Source of the DNA: Alphaproteobacteria bacterium
GTDB taxonomy: Bacteria > Pseudomonadota > Alphaproteobacteria > CAAGCB01 > CAG-977
Direction of reading: 5' to 3'
Length of the DNA stretch: 64,000 nucleotides
Assembly: GCA_900768845.1 (NCBI GenBank)
Contig: CAAGEK010000073.1
Location: 1-64,000, forward strand
Positions 32,675-41,804 of this stretch are shown piece after piece (positions within the stretch are counted from its first letter, which is position 1; every line of letters begins with the position of its first letter). The notes beneath the pieces are model-generated. The model had not been told where the DNA came from and ran no database searches. It worked only from the letters and a program-made list of their open reading frames with translations. Both the position numbers and the translations under genes were made by a program.

Positions 32675-35437
32675 ATGAGCACGCCGAAAACCGTTTATGC
32701 CAAAGATTACAAAAAGCCTGAATATCAGATTGACGCGGTTGATATGACATTCGAGCTGGAATCGGAAAACACCAAGGCGACGGCCGTTATGAAAGTGCGT
32801 CGCGAAGCCGGCGTTCCCGAAGGAACTCCGATGTTCCTGAACGGCGAAGAATTGAACCTGACGGGACTGGCGTTGAACGGGAAACCGTTGAAAGATACGG
32901 ATTACCTTTTAAACGAAGACGGTCTGACGCTGTTAAATCCCCCGTCCGAATTCACTTTGACGGTGAATACCGATTTAAATCCCAAGGCGAATACAAAACT
33001 TCAGGGGCTTTATGAATCCGACGGCATTTTGTGTACGAAATGCGAAACGCACGGTTTTCGCCGCATTACATTTTTCCCCGACCGTCCCGACGTGATGCCC
33101 GTTTGGCGCACGACATTGATCGGCGACAAGGAAAAACTGCCCGTTCTGGTGTCGAACGGGAACAAAGAATCCGAAACGGAACTGCCGGACGGCCGGCAAA
33201 AAGCGGTCTTTTTCGACCCCGTGCCCAAAGCGTGCTATCTTTACGCCGTCGTCGCGGGAAAGCTGGACAGGTCGCAAGACCGTTTCGTGACGCGTTCGGG
33301 ACGTGATGTCGAACTGAACGTTTTTGTGGAATCCGGCAAGGGAGCGATGAGCAAATACGCCGTTGATTCCCTGAAACGCGCCATGAAATGGGATGAAGAC
33401 ACTTTCGGACGCGAATACGATCACGACGTTTTCAACATCGTCGCCGTCAGCAATTTCAATTCGGGCGCGTGTGAAAACACCTCTTTGAACATTTTCAACG
33501 ACAAATACGTTCTGGCCGACCCGCAAAAAGCGACCGATGCGGATTATGCAAGCATCGAAGGCGTCGTCGCACATGAATATTTCCACAACTGGTCGGGCAA
33601 TCGCGTGACGTTGCGCGACTGGTTCGACCTGACATTGAAAGAAGGCCTGACCGTCTATCGGGATCAGGAGTTTTCATCCGACCAGCGTTCGCGTGCCGTG
33701 AAACGCATTGAAGACGTCGCCTCTTTGCGCGCAGGCCAGTTTCCTCAGGACGCCGGACCTTTGGCACATCCGATCCGTCCCGATTCCTACATTTCCGTGC
33801 GCAGCCTGTACACGGGAACGGTTTACAACAAAGGAGCGGAAGTCATCCGCATGATGGAGCGCATGGCCGGTAAAGAAGCGTTCCGCAAGGGTATGGATAT
33901 TTATTTTGAACGCAACGACGGCAAAGCCGTAACCTGCGACGATTTCGTCAAAGCGATTGAAGACGGATCGGGGCTTGATTTGCGCCAATTCAGAAACTGG
34001 TATCATCAGGCGGGGACGCCGACGGTAACGGCCGAAGGCGTGTATGATGAAAAGAATAAAACATACACCCTTAAACTGTCGCAAAAAACGCCGCCCACTC
34101 CCAACCAGCCGGTCAAAAAGCCGTTTGTCATTCCTTTGGAAATCGGATTGCTGGACAAAAACGGAAACGATATGCCTTTAAATATCAAAGGTGGAAAACA
34201 GAACGGGAAAACATCCGAAGTCATCGTTTTAAACGCTCCCGAACAAACGTTCGTGTTTGAAAACGTCAAAGAATCCCCCGTTTTATCGGCCAACCGCTCT
34301 TTTACCGCTCCGATCCGTTTTAAAACGGAATATACGCCGGAACAGCGGGCGTTATTGATGGAAAAGGATTCCGATTTATTCAATCGATGGGAAGCGGGAC
34401 AACAATTCGCTTCGGATATTATGTTGCAGATGGCAAAAGACATTCAAAACGGCAAAAAGACTGTCGTGCCGCCCGCTTTTATCAAAGCGTTGAAAAGTTA
34501 TTTGAACGATGAAAACCTTGATAAAGCTTTTGTCGCCAAAGCGTTTGCCCTGCCTTCGGAAAAATCGGTGTCGGCACGGATGGACGTTATCGATCCCGAC
34601 GCGGTGCATCAGGCAAGAACGGATTTGCGCCTTAAAATCGCCGCCGAATTGAAGGTCGATTTTGAAAAAGCCTATGCCGCCAACGAAGTTGCGGGGGAAT
34701 ATGTTCCGAATGCGGCTGATTCCGGTAAACGCGCCGTAAAAAACACGGCTTTGGGGTATTTGAGCCTTTTGGATGATTCTTTGGCGTTAAAGCAGTATTA
34801 TTCGGCGCGGCAAATGACGGACAAAGACGCCGCCGTTCGCGTTTTTGCGGGGAAAAGCACTCCGGAAGCCCGAAAGGTTATGGACGATTTCTATCAAACA
34901 TACAAAAAAGATTCTCTTGTCGTTGACAAATGGCTGACGATGCAGGCGACCGCCGCACGTCCCGATACGCTGGACACGGTGAAAAAACTGTTGACGCACG
35001 AAAGCTTTGCCATCACAAACCCGAACAAGGTCAGAGCGTTAATCGGCGCGTTCGCCAACAACAATCCGACGGCTTTTCACGCCAAAGACGGTTCCGGATA
35101 CGATTTCGTCGCAGAACAGACTTTGGCGGTGGACAAGCTGAATCCTCAAGTGGCGGCACAAATTCCCGTTGCTTTGGGCGATTGGAAAAAATATGACGCC
35201 GACCGGCGGAAACTGATGAAAAAAGCGTTGGAAAAGATACTGAACACGCCGGATTTGTCGCCGAACACCTATGAAATCGTATCAAAATCTTTGGGTGTTG
35301 ACGCCGAAGCGAAAAAAAATAATAAAAGTGCGGCTTTTTTGAAAAATCCGTCCGTCAAAAAGATGGCTTGCGGTTCGGAAAACGCCCCTCGCGGGGTTCC
35401 CGTTTCAAAATTGGCGCAATACCGTCATGAACGCTGA
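32675..35437 (+). CDS. pepN: Aminopeptidase N (M1 family)
   Basis: PepN is the main cytoplasmic zinc aminopeptidase, trimming N-terminal residues from peptides. The 920-aa product has the substrate-recognition motif as NSGACENTSLNIFN (G-A-C-E-N rather than the usual G-A-M-E-N). The zinc site HEYFHNWSGNR...LKEGLTVYRDQEF (H-E-x-x-H-x18-E) and the family C-terminal helical domain ending in SPNTYEIVSKSLG are present. The frame continues about 38 residues past the usual end. It passes an A8 run (35312-35319) directly before TAATAA in another frame, so an indel or slippage may have extended it. ATG 32675 matches the family start. The last bases overlap the next gene. Confidence 0.93.
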   Translation: MSTPKTVYAKDYKKPEYQIDAVDMTFELESENTKATAVMKVRREAGVPEGTPMFLNGEELNLTGLALNGKPLKDTDYLLNEDGLTLLNPPSEFTLTVNTDLNPKANTKLQGLYESDGILCTKCETHGFRRITFFPDRPDVMPVWRTTLIGDKEKLPVLVSNGNKESETELPDGRQKAVFFDPVPKACYLYAVVAGKLDRSQDRFVTRSGRDVELNVFVESGKGAMSKYAVDSLKRAMKWDEDTFGREYDHDVFNIVAVSNFNSGACENTSLNIFNDKYVLADPQKATDADYASIEGVVAHEYFHNWSGNRVTLRDWFDLTLKEGLTVYRDQEFSSDQRSRAVKRIEDVASLRAGQFPQDAGPLAHPIRPDSYISVRSLYTGTVYNKGAEVIRMMERMAGKEAFRKGMDIYFERNDGKAVTCDDFVKAIEDGSGLDLRQFRNWYHQAGTPTVTAEGVYDEKNKTYTLKLSQKTPPTPNQPVKKPFVIPLEIGLLDKNGNDMPLNIKGGKQNGKTSEVIVLNAPEQTFVFENVKESPVLSANRSFTAPIRFKTEYTPEQRALLMEKDSDLFNRWEAGQQFASDIMLQMAKDIQNGKKTVVPPAFIKALKSYLNDENLDKAFVAKAFALPSEKSVSARMDVIDPDAVHQARTDLRLKIAAELKVDFEKAYAANEVAGEYVPNAADSGKRAVKNTALGYLSLLDDSLALKQYYSARQMTDKDAAVRVFAGKSTPEARKVMDDFYQTYKKDSLVVDKWLTMQATAARPDTLDTVKKLLTHESFAITNPNKVRALIGAFANNNPTAFHAKDGSGYDFVAEQTLAVDKLNPQVAAQIPVALGDWKKYDADRRKLMKKALEKILNTPDLSPNTYEIVSKSLGVDAEAKKNNKSAAFLKNPSVKKMACGSENAPRGVPVSKLAQYRHER

Positions 35438-35933
35438 ACTTCGGGATCTGTTGTTTGTCGGGTTGCTCTGCTCTGCCGCCGGTTTTGCCGCGGGACAGGC
35501 CGCACCGCCGGTTTGGACGCCGGAAACGCCGGCGCGGTTGTTGACGTTGACCTCTGAAGGGAAAGAGGCTTTGTTGGCGACCCGAAACGCTTTTTTTAAA
35601 GCCAACGGGCGTATTTTGGGCGACCTTTCCGCCGACCGCATCCGTTTGATGCAGGAAATATTCGCCAAAAATCCCGAAACCGCATTGAAACACGCAAACG
35701 ACGCAACGGCAAAAATATCAGAGTTGAACGCCATTTCGGCGGCGTATTGGGATGCGGCGTTGAAAGCCCTGCCCGTCAAAGACAGACGGGCTTATTTAAA
35801 ATGGTTTGCCAAGCATCGCCGTACTTTTGAACATGATTTGGGGCTTTCGCTTTTGCCGCCTGTTCCCGAAACGATAGAAAATTCGGAACGGAGCGAAAAG
35901 CGGGATGATGCGCGTTATAAAAAGGATTTTTGA
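35427..35933 (+). CDS. Small exported helical protein, 168 aa
   Basis: The frame opens with ATG 35427, overlapping the extended pepN end by 11 bases. The N-terminus LLFVGLLCSAAGFAAGQA looks like a signal peptide or membrane anchor, and the rest is helical and charged (LTLTSEGKEALLATRNAFFK, MQEIFAKNPETALKHANDAT, YLKWFAKHRRTFEHDLGLSL). The layout resembles small periplasmic helical-hairpin proteins of the CpxP/Spy/heavy-metal-resistance type, but no diagnostic motif is seen. It has no good ribosome binding site, so coupling to pepN translation is likely. Confidence 0.5.
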   Translation: MNAELRDLLFVGLLCSAAGFAAGQAAPPVWTPETPARLLTLTSEGKEALLATRNAFFKANGRILGDLSADRIRLMQEIFAKNPETALKHANDATAKISELNAISAAYWDAALKALPVKDRRAYLKWFAKHRRTFEHDLGLSLLPPVPETIENSERSEKRDDARYKKDF

Positions 35934-36026
35934 AAACGGGCTCTTATTATCATATTTAACAAATTCAATATGATATTTTAAGTTTTTAAAGTCGTTTATC
36001 GCATATCGAACTTCGTTTTTCACGAC

Positions 36027-36062
36027 AAAGGGCGGCTTCGACTGTTGAGGAGGCCGCCCTTT
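36027..36062. terminator. Hairpin between convergent genes
   Basis: AAAGGGCGGC (36027-36036) pairs perfectly with GCCGCCCTTT (36053-36062). It lies between the plus-strand gene ending at 35933 and parC ending at 36082. The T tracts are short on both sides, so its efficiency is uncertain. Confidence 0.6.
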
Positions 36063-36081
36063 ACAGATTAAGTTTTATCTC

Positions 36082-38298
36082 TTAAAACTTGTTCGCCTTC
36101 GGAAAACCTACGGGCGGGAATTTCCCGACCTGCGCCCTGTGTCCCGTCCAGCCGACCAAATTCGTTTCGACACGCGTTCCGTTCCCGCACGGATAAGCCA
36201 ACCCGTCGGCTTTGTTGAACAGTTTGATATCCGACAGGAAACAGTTTCCTTCCTTGTATTTTTGCAGGAAAACGCCCTGCCCCCGCGACATTTCGGGGAT
36301 TTCCCGAATATCGAAAATCAAAAGCTTGCGGTTTTCACCGACAACGGCGACTGTGTCCCCCTGATACGGCAAGCAAAAATGCGCCTTATCCCCTTCGGCA
36401 AGGTTCAATATGATTTTACCGTTCTTGGTTTGCGCGACGACATCGTCCTCTTTGACGACAAATCCCCGTCCGCGCTTGGAGGCGACCAAACGTTTCTCTC
36501 CGGATTGATAAACGAACATTGATATGATGTCATCGTCTTCGGGCAAATCGACAGACAGGCGCAACGGTTCGCCGAACCCGCGGCCGCGAGGCAGTTTGTC
36601 GGCTCCCAAGGTATAAAAACGCCCGTTCGTCGCAAACAGCAAAATCTTGTCCGTCGTTTGAACGTGCATTCCGAATTTCAGGGCGTCCCCTTCTTTGAAT
36701 TTTATGTCGTCGTTCAAATCCACATGATTTTTCAACGCCCTGATCCAGCCTTTTTCCGACAAAATCACCGTAATCGGTTCTTTTTCAATCATGGCTTCGA
36801 CGGGGACTTCGACAATGTCGGGCGCGCCCGTCACTTCGGTGCGGCGTTTGCCCAAAGGCGTATCCTGACCGTACTTCTTTTTCATTTCACGAATTTCGCC
36901 CGCAATCGCTTTCCAACGCAAAGCTTCATCCGCCAGCATCGCTTCCAGTCCGGATTTTTCTTCGGCCAGCTTGTCATGTTCGGATTTAATCTGCATTTCT
37001 TCCAATTTGCGCAAAGAACGCAAACGCATATTCAAAATCGATTCCGTTTGCAACTCGGTCAAATTGAACCGCTTCATCAAAACGGGTTTCGGCTCGTCTT
37101 CTTCACGAATGATGCGGATGACTTCGTCCAAATTCAGATAGGCGATCAACAATCCGTTCAAGATTTCCATGCGGTTGTTGATTTTTTCCAGACGATGTGT
37201 CGAACGGCGGATTAAAACGTCCTGACGGTGAGCCAGAAATGCGGACAAAACCTCTTTCAGGCTCATGACACGCGGCACGCCGTCCTTATCCAAAACGTTC
37301 ATATTCAAATTGAAATTGATCTGCAAATCCGTTTGACGGAACAAATGCTCCATCAGCTGTTCGGCTTCGACGGTACGGTTGCGCGGTTCCAGAACGATAC
37401 GGACGTTTTCGGCCGATTCATCCCTGACGTCCGCCAGAAAAGGCAGTTTTTTCTCCAACAAAAGCTTGGCGATGCGCGTGATCAGATCGGCCTTTTTAAC
37501 CTGATACGGAATTTCGGTCACAACGATTTGATACAACCCGTGCGACAACTGTTCCTTTTCCCATCGGGCGCGAACGCGGATCGCCCCCCGTCCCGTTTCA
37601 TAAGCTTTCAAGATGTTTTCCGGACGTTCGGTAATCAAACCGCCCGTCGGGAAATCGGGACCTTTGACGAATTGGAGCAAATCTTTGACTTCGCTGTCGG
37701 GCTTTTTAATCAACAACAGCAAAGCGTCCGCCAGCTCTGCGACATTATGCGGAGCGATATTGGTCGCCATGCCGACGGCAATGCCCGAAGACCCGTTCGC
37801 CAGCAAATTCGGAAACGCCGACGGCATAACGACGGGTTCATCCTCTTCTCCCGAATAAGTCGGCCGGAAATCGACCGTTCCGTCGTTTAAATTTTCCATA
37901 ATCGACAGGGCGACCGAAGTCAGGCGGGCTTCGGTGTAACGCATGGCGGCGGCGTTGTCCCCGTCAATGTTGCCGAAGTTCCCCTGCCCTTCGACCAAAG
38001 GGTAGCGCACGGCGAAATCCTGAGCCAAACGCACCATGGCTTCGTAAACGGCCGTATCGCCGTGGGGATGGTATTTACCGATAACGTCGCCGACGACGCG
38101 GGCGCATTTTTTAAACCCCGAAGACGGATCCAGCTTTAACAGATTCATGGCATACAGCAAGCGGCGGTGGACGGGTTTCAACCCGTCGCGCACATCCGGC
38201 AGGGAACGCGACACGATTGTGGACATCGCGTATGCCAGATAGCGTTCGCCCAAAGCTTCGGCCATCTTGGTTTCTTTAATCTGTTCGTTTTCGCTCAT
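36082..38298 (-). CDS. parC: Topoisomerase IV subunit A
   Basis: ParC decatenates daughter chromosomes with ParE. The 738-aa protein begins ALGERYLAYAMSTIVSRSLPDVRDGLKPVHRR, has the resistance region HPHGDTAVYEAMVRLAQDF, and places the catalytic Tyr in AAMRYTEARL. The C-terminal domain lacks a GyrA-box and is shorter than that of GyrA at 3475-6267, which supports ParC. The residue equivalent to E. coli Ser80 is Thr. It lies 12 bases downstream of recO on the same strand and could be the last gene of that operon. Confidence 0.95.
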   Translation of the reverse strand: MSENEQIKETKMAEALGERYLAYAMSTIVSRSLPDVRDGLKPVHRRLLYAMNLLKLDPSSGFKKCARVVGDVIGKYHPHGDTAVYEAMVRLAQDFAVRYPLVEGQGNFGNIDGDNAAAMRYTEARLTSVALSIMENLNDGTVDFRPTYSGEEDEPVVMPSAFPNLLANGSSGIAVGMATNIAPHNVAELADALLLLIKKPDSEVKDLLQFVKGPDFPTGGLITERPENILKAYETGRGAIRVRARWEKEQLSHGLYQIVVTEIPYQVKKADLITRIAKLLLEKKLPFLADVRDESAENVRIVLEPRNRTVEAEQLMEHLFRQTDLQINFNLNMNVLDKDGVPRVMSLKEVLSAFLAHRQDVLIRRSTHRLEKINNRMEILNGLLIAYLNLDEVIRIIREEDEPKPVLMKRFNLTELQTESILNMRLRSLRKLEEMQIKSEHDKLAEEKSGLEAMLADEALRWKAIAGEIREMKKKYGQDTPLGKRRTEVTGAPDIVEVPVEAMIEKEPITVILSEKGWIRALKNHVDLNDDIKFKEGDALKFGMHVQTTDKILLFATNGRFYTLGADKLPRGRGFGEPLRLSVDLPEDDDIISMFVYQSGEKRLVASKRGRGFVVKEDDVVAQTKNGKIILNLAEGDKAHFCLPYQGDTVAVVGENRKLLIFDIREIPEMSRGQGVFLQKYKEGNCFLSDIKLFNKADGLAYPCGNGTRVETNLVGWTGHRAQVGKFPPVGFPKANKF

Positions 38299-38310
38299 TT
38301 CAATCCGCCT

Positions 38311-39060
38311 TTAATTGTTGTTTGACGGCGTTTTTCCGTATGTTGCGGAAACGGCCTCTATCAAACGCGCCCTGACTGCGGGGATACGGCAGTCTAGCGT
38401 TTTTGAAAGGTGGTTTTCAAGAAAAAAACCCGTTAAAAAGAACGCATTTTTCAAGTCTTCAAGGTCTTTCGGGGCTTTTCCCGAAACCGTTAAAAATTCG
38501 GGCAGAATCAGCAACTTTTCCTTCCACGGCTCACCCGCTTCGGCGCAAACGGCGCGCCCCGACTTCGGGGAAACATAAGCCAACCCCCGCGTCGTTCCGG
38601 TCAAAGCGCACGATGACAAATCCAGCCCGAAACCGGACAAAGCCAGCAATTCCGTTTCCCACCGGACATAACGTTCCGGCCATCCTCCGAATTCCAGCAA
38701 CGCGATTTGTTCCAGCGTTTTTTTGAAAAAATCGCCGACAGGCTCGCGTTCGGGAATCAAATCCGACATGGCACAAATGCACGACAGAGCGGTCAAACGG
38801 TCGGCCTCATCCAAAAAGCGGGCGGCGTAAGCCGTTGAAAGTTCCGCCGAAACCGTGCCGAGATGCTCTTCCAAACGCGCTTTCCAACGCAGGCCGACCA
38901 GATTGCCTTGCTGTAAAACGCCGGCGTTCCGTTTACCGAAAGCCCCTTTGCACAAACCGGCGTAACGCCCGTGTTCCGCCGTCAAAAAAGAAACGACGGC
39001 GTCGTTTTCCCCGAATTTGCGAACAGACAGAACCAAGCCCGCATCTGTCCACTCAAGCAT
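38311..39060 (-). CDS. recO: DNA repair protein RecO
   Basis: RecO loads RecA on SSB-coated DNA in the RecFOR pathway. The 249-aa product has the N-terminal OB-fold (MLEWTDAGLVLSVRKFGEND, HGRYAGLCKGAFGKRN) and the helical C-terminal domain (FGLDLSSCALTG, ENHLSKTLDCRIPAVRARLI). The zinc cysteines are reduced in number compared with some family members. ATG 39060 overlaps the era stop codon (ATGCTTGA), showing tight coupling, so the upstream in-frame extension is not used. Confidence 0.92.
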   Translation of the reverse strand: MLEWTDAGLVLSVRKFGENDAVVSFLTAEHGRYAGLCKGAFGKRNAGVLQQGNLVGLRWKARLEEHLGTVSAELSTAYAARFLDEADRLTALSCICAMSDLIPEREPVGDFFKKTLEQIALLEFGGWPERYVRWETELLALSGFGLDLSSCALTGTTRGLAYVSPKSGRAVCAEAGEPWKEKLLILPEFLTVSGKAPKDLEDLKNAFFLTGFFLENHLSKTLDCRIPAVRARLIEAVSATYGKTPSNNN

Positions 39061-39955
39061 TGAAATCCAGTCCCCACAAACGGTATCTGGCCGGATCGTC
39101 ACCCCATTTTTCGCGGACTTTGACGAACAAAAACAAATGGATGCGACATTCAAACAAGCTTTCCAGTTCCTGCCTCGCCTGAGATCCGATTTTTTTTATC
39201 ATCGACCCGTTTTTGCCCAATATGATCCGCCGCTGATTTTCCTTTTCCACGAAAACGGTCTGTTCCAAACGCGCACTGCCGTCCGGATTGTCTTTCCACA
39301 TATCGGTTTCGACGGTCAGAATGTACGGCAGTTCCTCACGCAAGTTCAAATACATCTTTTCACGCGTGATTTCCGCCGCCAACAAGCGGTTCGGCAAATC
39401 GGACACCTGATCTTCGGGGAACATGAAAGGGCTTTCGGGCATTCGGGAAACCAGATAATTTTCCAAATCCTCCGTCCCTTCGCCGTTCAGGGCGGAAACC
39501 ATGAACGTTTCTTCAAACGCATAAAGCCCGTTTATTTCCGACGACAGCTTTAACAGCTTTTCACCTTTGGTCAAATCGGTCTTGTTCAGGACAAGGACGG
39601 CTTTTTCCCTGTTTTTTTTCAAAGAATCAATAATTGAACGCGTATCGTCGTCCAGCCCTCTGCGCGCATCGACGACTAACAGGCGCACGTCGGAATATTC
39701 CGCCTCGGCCCACGCCGAAGCGACCATGGCGCGATCCAAACGGCGTTTCGGTTTGAAAATCCCCGGAGTGTCGACCAAAACGATTTCACAATCGCCTTTT
39801 ACAACAATCCCCCGTACCCGCGACCGCGTCGTTTGGACTTTCGGCGATACGATCGACACTTTCGCCCCGACCATATAATTGACCAATGTCGACTTTCCCG
39901 CGTTCGGAGCCCCCAACAGCGTTACAAAACCGCATTTGCTTTCCGTTTCAGGCAT
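39053..39955 (-). CDS. era: GTPase Era
   Basis: Era is an essential GTPase that chaperones 16S rRNA 3'-end maturation and 30S assembly. The 300-aa protein has G1 GAPNAGKST, G2 region SPKVQTTRSRVRGI, G3 DTPG, G4 NKTD and a C-terminal KH domain with RIILGKNGSMIKKIGSQAR. The start codon overlaps the rnc stop by 8 bases, and the recO start overlaps its own stop. The rnc-era-recO order is the classic cluster. Confidence 0.97.
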   Translation of the reverse strand: MPETESKCGFVTLLGAPNAGKSTLVNYMVGAKVSIVSPKVQTTRSRVRGIVVKGDCEIVLVDTPGIFKPKRRLDRAMVASAWAEAEYSDVRLLVVDARRGLDDDTRSIIDSLKKNREKAVLVLNKTDLTKGEKLLKLSSEINGLYAFEETFMVSALNGEGTEDLENYLVSRMPESPFMFPEDQVSDLPNRLLAAEITREKMYLNLREELPYILTVETDMWKDNPDGSARLEQTVFVEKENQRRIILGKNGSMIKKIGSQARQELESLFECRIHLFLFVKVREKWGDDPARYRLWGLDFNA

Positions 39956-40628
39956 GGGGATTGACCACTTTCAGCAACGCGGCGGCGGCGGCCTGTCCCG
40001 CAGAGCGTTTGGAATTTCCGTGCGCCGTAACGGGTTTGACGCCTTTAACGGAAACTTGCATCAGAAATTCGGGATCGTGATCCGGCCCCGTAACGCTTAA
40101 AACCCTGTACGCCGGCAACGGAAGCTTTCTGGCCTGAGCCCATTCCTGCAATCGGGTTTTCGCGTCAACCGGCGGCAGTTTCGATTCTTGCATCAACGGC
40201 GTCCAGTATTTTCTGATAAAGTGTTCGGCCGCAGGCAATCCGGCGTCCAAATATAATGCCGCAACGCACGCTTCGCACACGTCGGACAGCAATGTTTTGG
40301 AATGCCTGTCAATCGAATTGCTCTCGCTTTTGGGAAAGATGAAGTAATCCCCCAAATCCATTTTCTCTGCAACGACGGCCAAAGTTTCCGCCCTGACCAA
40401 TTCGGAATGGCGTTTGGCCAAATCGCCTTCGGGCTCGTCGGGATACGTTTCATACAGCATTTCGGCGACGATAAGCCCCAAAACGCGGTCGCCCAGAAAC
40501 TCCAAACGTTCATAGCCGATGAAATAATTTCCGAACCCCAGAGTCACGGCCTGTTTCAACAAGGCCTCATTCCTGAAAACGTGTTCCAGAAATTCGTACA
40601 ACCCGCGAAAATCCTTGCCGGTAATCAT
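39948..40628 (-). CDS. rnc: Ribonuclease III
   Basis: RNase III cleaves double-stranded RNA, including rRNA precursors and sense-antisense duplexes such as those predicted at the peptide modules. The 226-aa protein has the signature ERLEFLGDRVLGLIVAEML, the second catalytic acidic cluster (LLSDVCEACVAALYLDAG) and a C-terminal dsRNA-binding domain (residues about 155-225, DAKTRLQEWAQARKLPLP, GNSKRSAGQAAAAALL). ATG 40628 overlaps the lepB stop (TGATG), the reason for choosing it over in-frame ATGs upstream inside lepB. The length then matches the family. Confidence 0.95.
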   Translation of the reverse strand: MITGKDFRGLYEFLEHVFRNEALLKQAVTLGFGNYFIGYERLEFLGDRVLGLIVAEMLYETYPDEPEGDLAKRHSELVRAETLAVVAEKMDLGDYFIFPKSESNSIDRHSKTLLSDVCEACVAALYLDAGLPAAEHFIRKYWTPLMQESKLPPVDAKTRLQEWAQARKLPLPAYRVLSVTGPDHDPEFLMQVSVKGVKPVTAHGNSKRSAGQAAAAALLKVVNPHA

Positions 40629-41359
40629 CAGTGAATCCCGTTGAACAAACGCGACCAACGCACGGCCATCGGCCATTTCCAGATTTCCCAGCATCTGGCC
40701 GATCCGTCGTTTGAAAAGAACAGGAATTTGGCGCGGCCGACCAAATTGACCGCAGGGACGAAGCCGACTTTGACCGACCGGCTGTCCAACGAATTGTCGC
40801 GGTTGTCACCCATCATAAAGAAATGGCCGTCGGGAACGGTAAATTCTTCGGTATTGTCAAAAGGCCCGTCGTCCGACATTTCAATAATCGGATGTTTAAA
40901 CCCGTCGGGAAGGATTTCGGTATATTTTTCAAAACGCATGGCCTTGCCGCGTTCGTCACGCATGACGTATTCGCCTTCGTGAATGCGTTCAAGCATTTTT
41001 CCGTTAATGTACAAACGGCCTTCCTTGACCTGAATTTTATCTCCGGGCAAGCCGATCAGGCGTTTGATGTAATCCGTGCTGTTGTCCGAGGGCAACTTGA
41101 AAACAATCACGTCGCCGCGTTCGGGTTCCGTATAGAAAATGCGCCCTTTGAACAAAGGAACGCCCAACGGCAGAGAATAACGGCTGTATCCGTATGACAT
41201 TTTCGACACGAACAGGTAATCGCCGACCAGCAAAGACGGTATCATGGACCCCGAAGGGATGCTGAACGGCTCGATAAAGGCCGTCCTGACGAACAAAGCT
41301 ACCAAAACCGCGTAAAACAGCGTTTTTGCCGTATCCCAAAAACCGGATTTCTCTTCCAT
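40628..41359 (-). CDS. lepB: Signal peptidase I
   Basis: LepB cleaves signal peptides from exported proteins at the outer face of the inner membrane. The 243-aa protein has one N-terminal membrane segment (TLFYAVLVALFVRTAFIEPF), the catalytic Ser in SIPSGSMIPSLLVGDYLFV, the catalytic Lys in DYIKRLIGLPGD, and box E GHFFMMGDNRDNSLDSR. ATG 41359 has AAGGATGTTTTGAAA upstream; the long in-frame extension overlaps acpS and is rejected. The short distance to acpS and the overlap with rnc place it in the large operon. Confidence 0.95.
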   Translation of the reverse strand: MEEKSGFWDTAKTLFYAVLVALFVRTAFIEPFSIPSGSMIPSLLVGDYLFVSKMSYGYSRYSLPLGVPLFKGRIFYTEPERGDVIVFKLPSDNSTDYIKRLIGLPGDKIQVKEGRLYINGKMLERIHEGEYVMRDERGKAMRFEKYTEILPDGFKHPIIEMSDDGPFDNTEEFTVPDGHFFMMGDNRDNSLDSRSVKVGFVPAVNLVGRAKFLFFSNDGSARCWEIWKWPMAVRWSRLFNGIH

Positions 41360-41373
41360 TTTCAAAACATCCT

Positions 41374-41802
41374 TCACATAATTTCCGCGGCGTCGTCTTC
41401 CGCACTGATAATGACGATGGCATGAGCCGTCGGGTATTCGTCCGTCATCGAAACGCGGATGAACGGGGCTTTTCCCGCGGGAACCAGAGATTTCAACCGT
41501 TCCCGCGCCCCTCCCGTCAACGTTATGACGGGTTGGCCGGACGGCAGGTTGGAATTGACCATATCGCGCCAGAACACACCCTGCGACAAACCGGTTCCCA
41601 AAGCCTTCGAACACGCTTCCTTGGCGGCGAAACGCATGGCGTAAGCCCCCGCCCTTTTCCGTTCGGATTTCGCCCCTCTGCGGTTGCACAAAGCCTGTTC
41701 TTCGGGGGTAAACACCCTGCGGCAAAAAGCCTTTTCCGAACGTTCCAAAATACGTTCAATGCGGCGAATGTCAACCAAATCCGTACCGACGCCGATAATC
41801 AT
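41374..41802 (-). CDS. acpS: Holo-[acyl-carrier-protein] synthase
   Basis: AcpS transfers 4'-phosphopantetheine from CoA to apo-acyl carrier protein. The 142-aa product has GVGTDLVDIRRIERIL (Mg-binding Asp), FTPEEQALCNRRGAKSERKR and RFAAKEACSKALGTGLSQG, all diagnostic. In many alphaproteobacteria pdxJ lies between acpS and the RelA-SpoT gene; here it is absent and the gap is only two bases. CoA supply links it to coaD at 2943. Confidence 0.95.
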   Translation of the reverse strand: MIIGVGTDLVDIRRIERILERSEKAFCRRVFTPEEQALCNRRGAKSERKRAGAYAMRFAAKEACSKALGTGLSQGVFWRDMVNSNLPSGQPVITLTGGARERLKSLVPAGKAPFIRVSMTDEYPTAHAIVIISAEDDAAEIM

Positions 41803-41804
41803 GA

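Noticed and set aside
40628..41725. A longer lepB start overlapping acpS
   Set aside because: The extra 122 residues are an out-of-frame reading of acpS. ATG 41359 has a good ribosome binding site and the family N-terminus.
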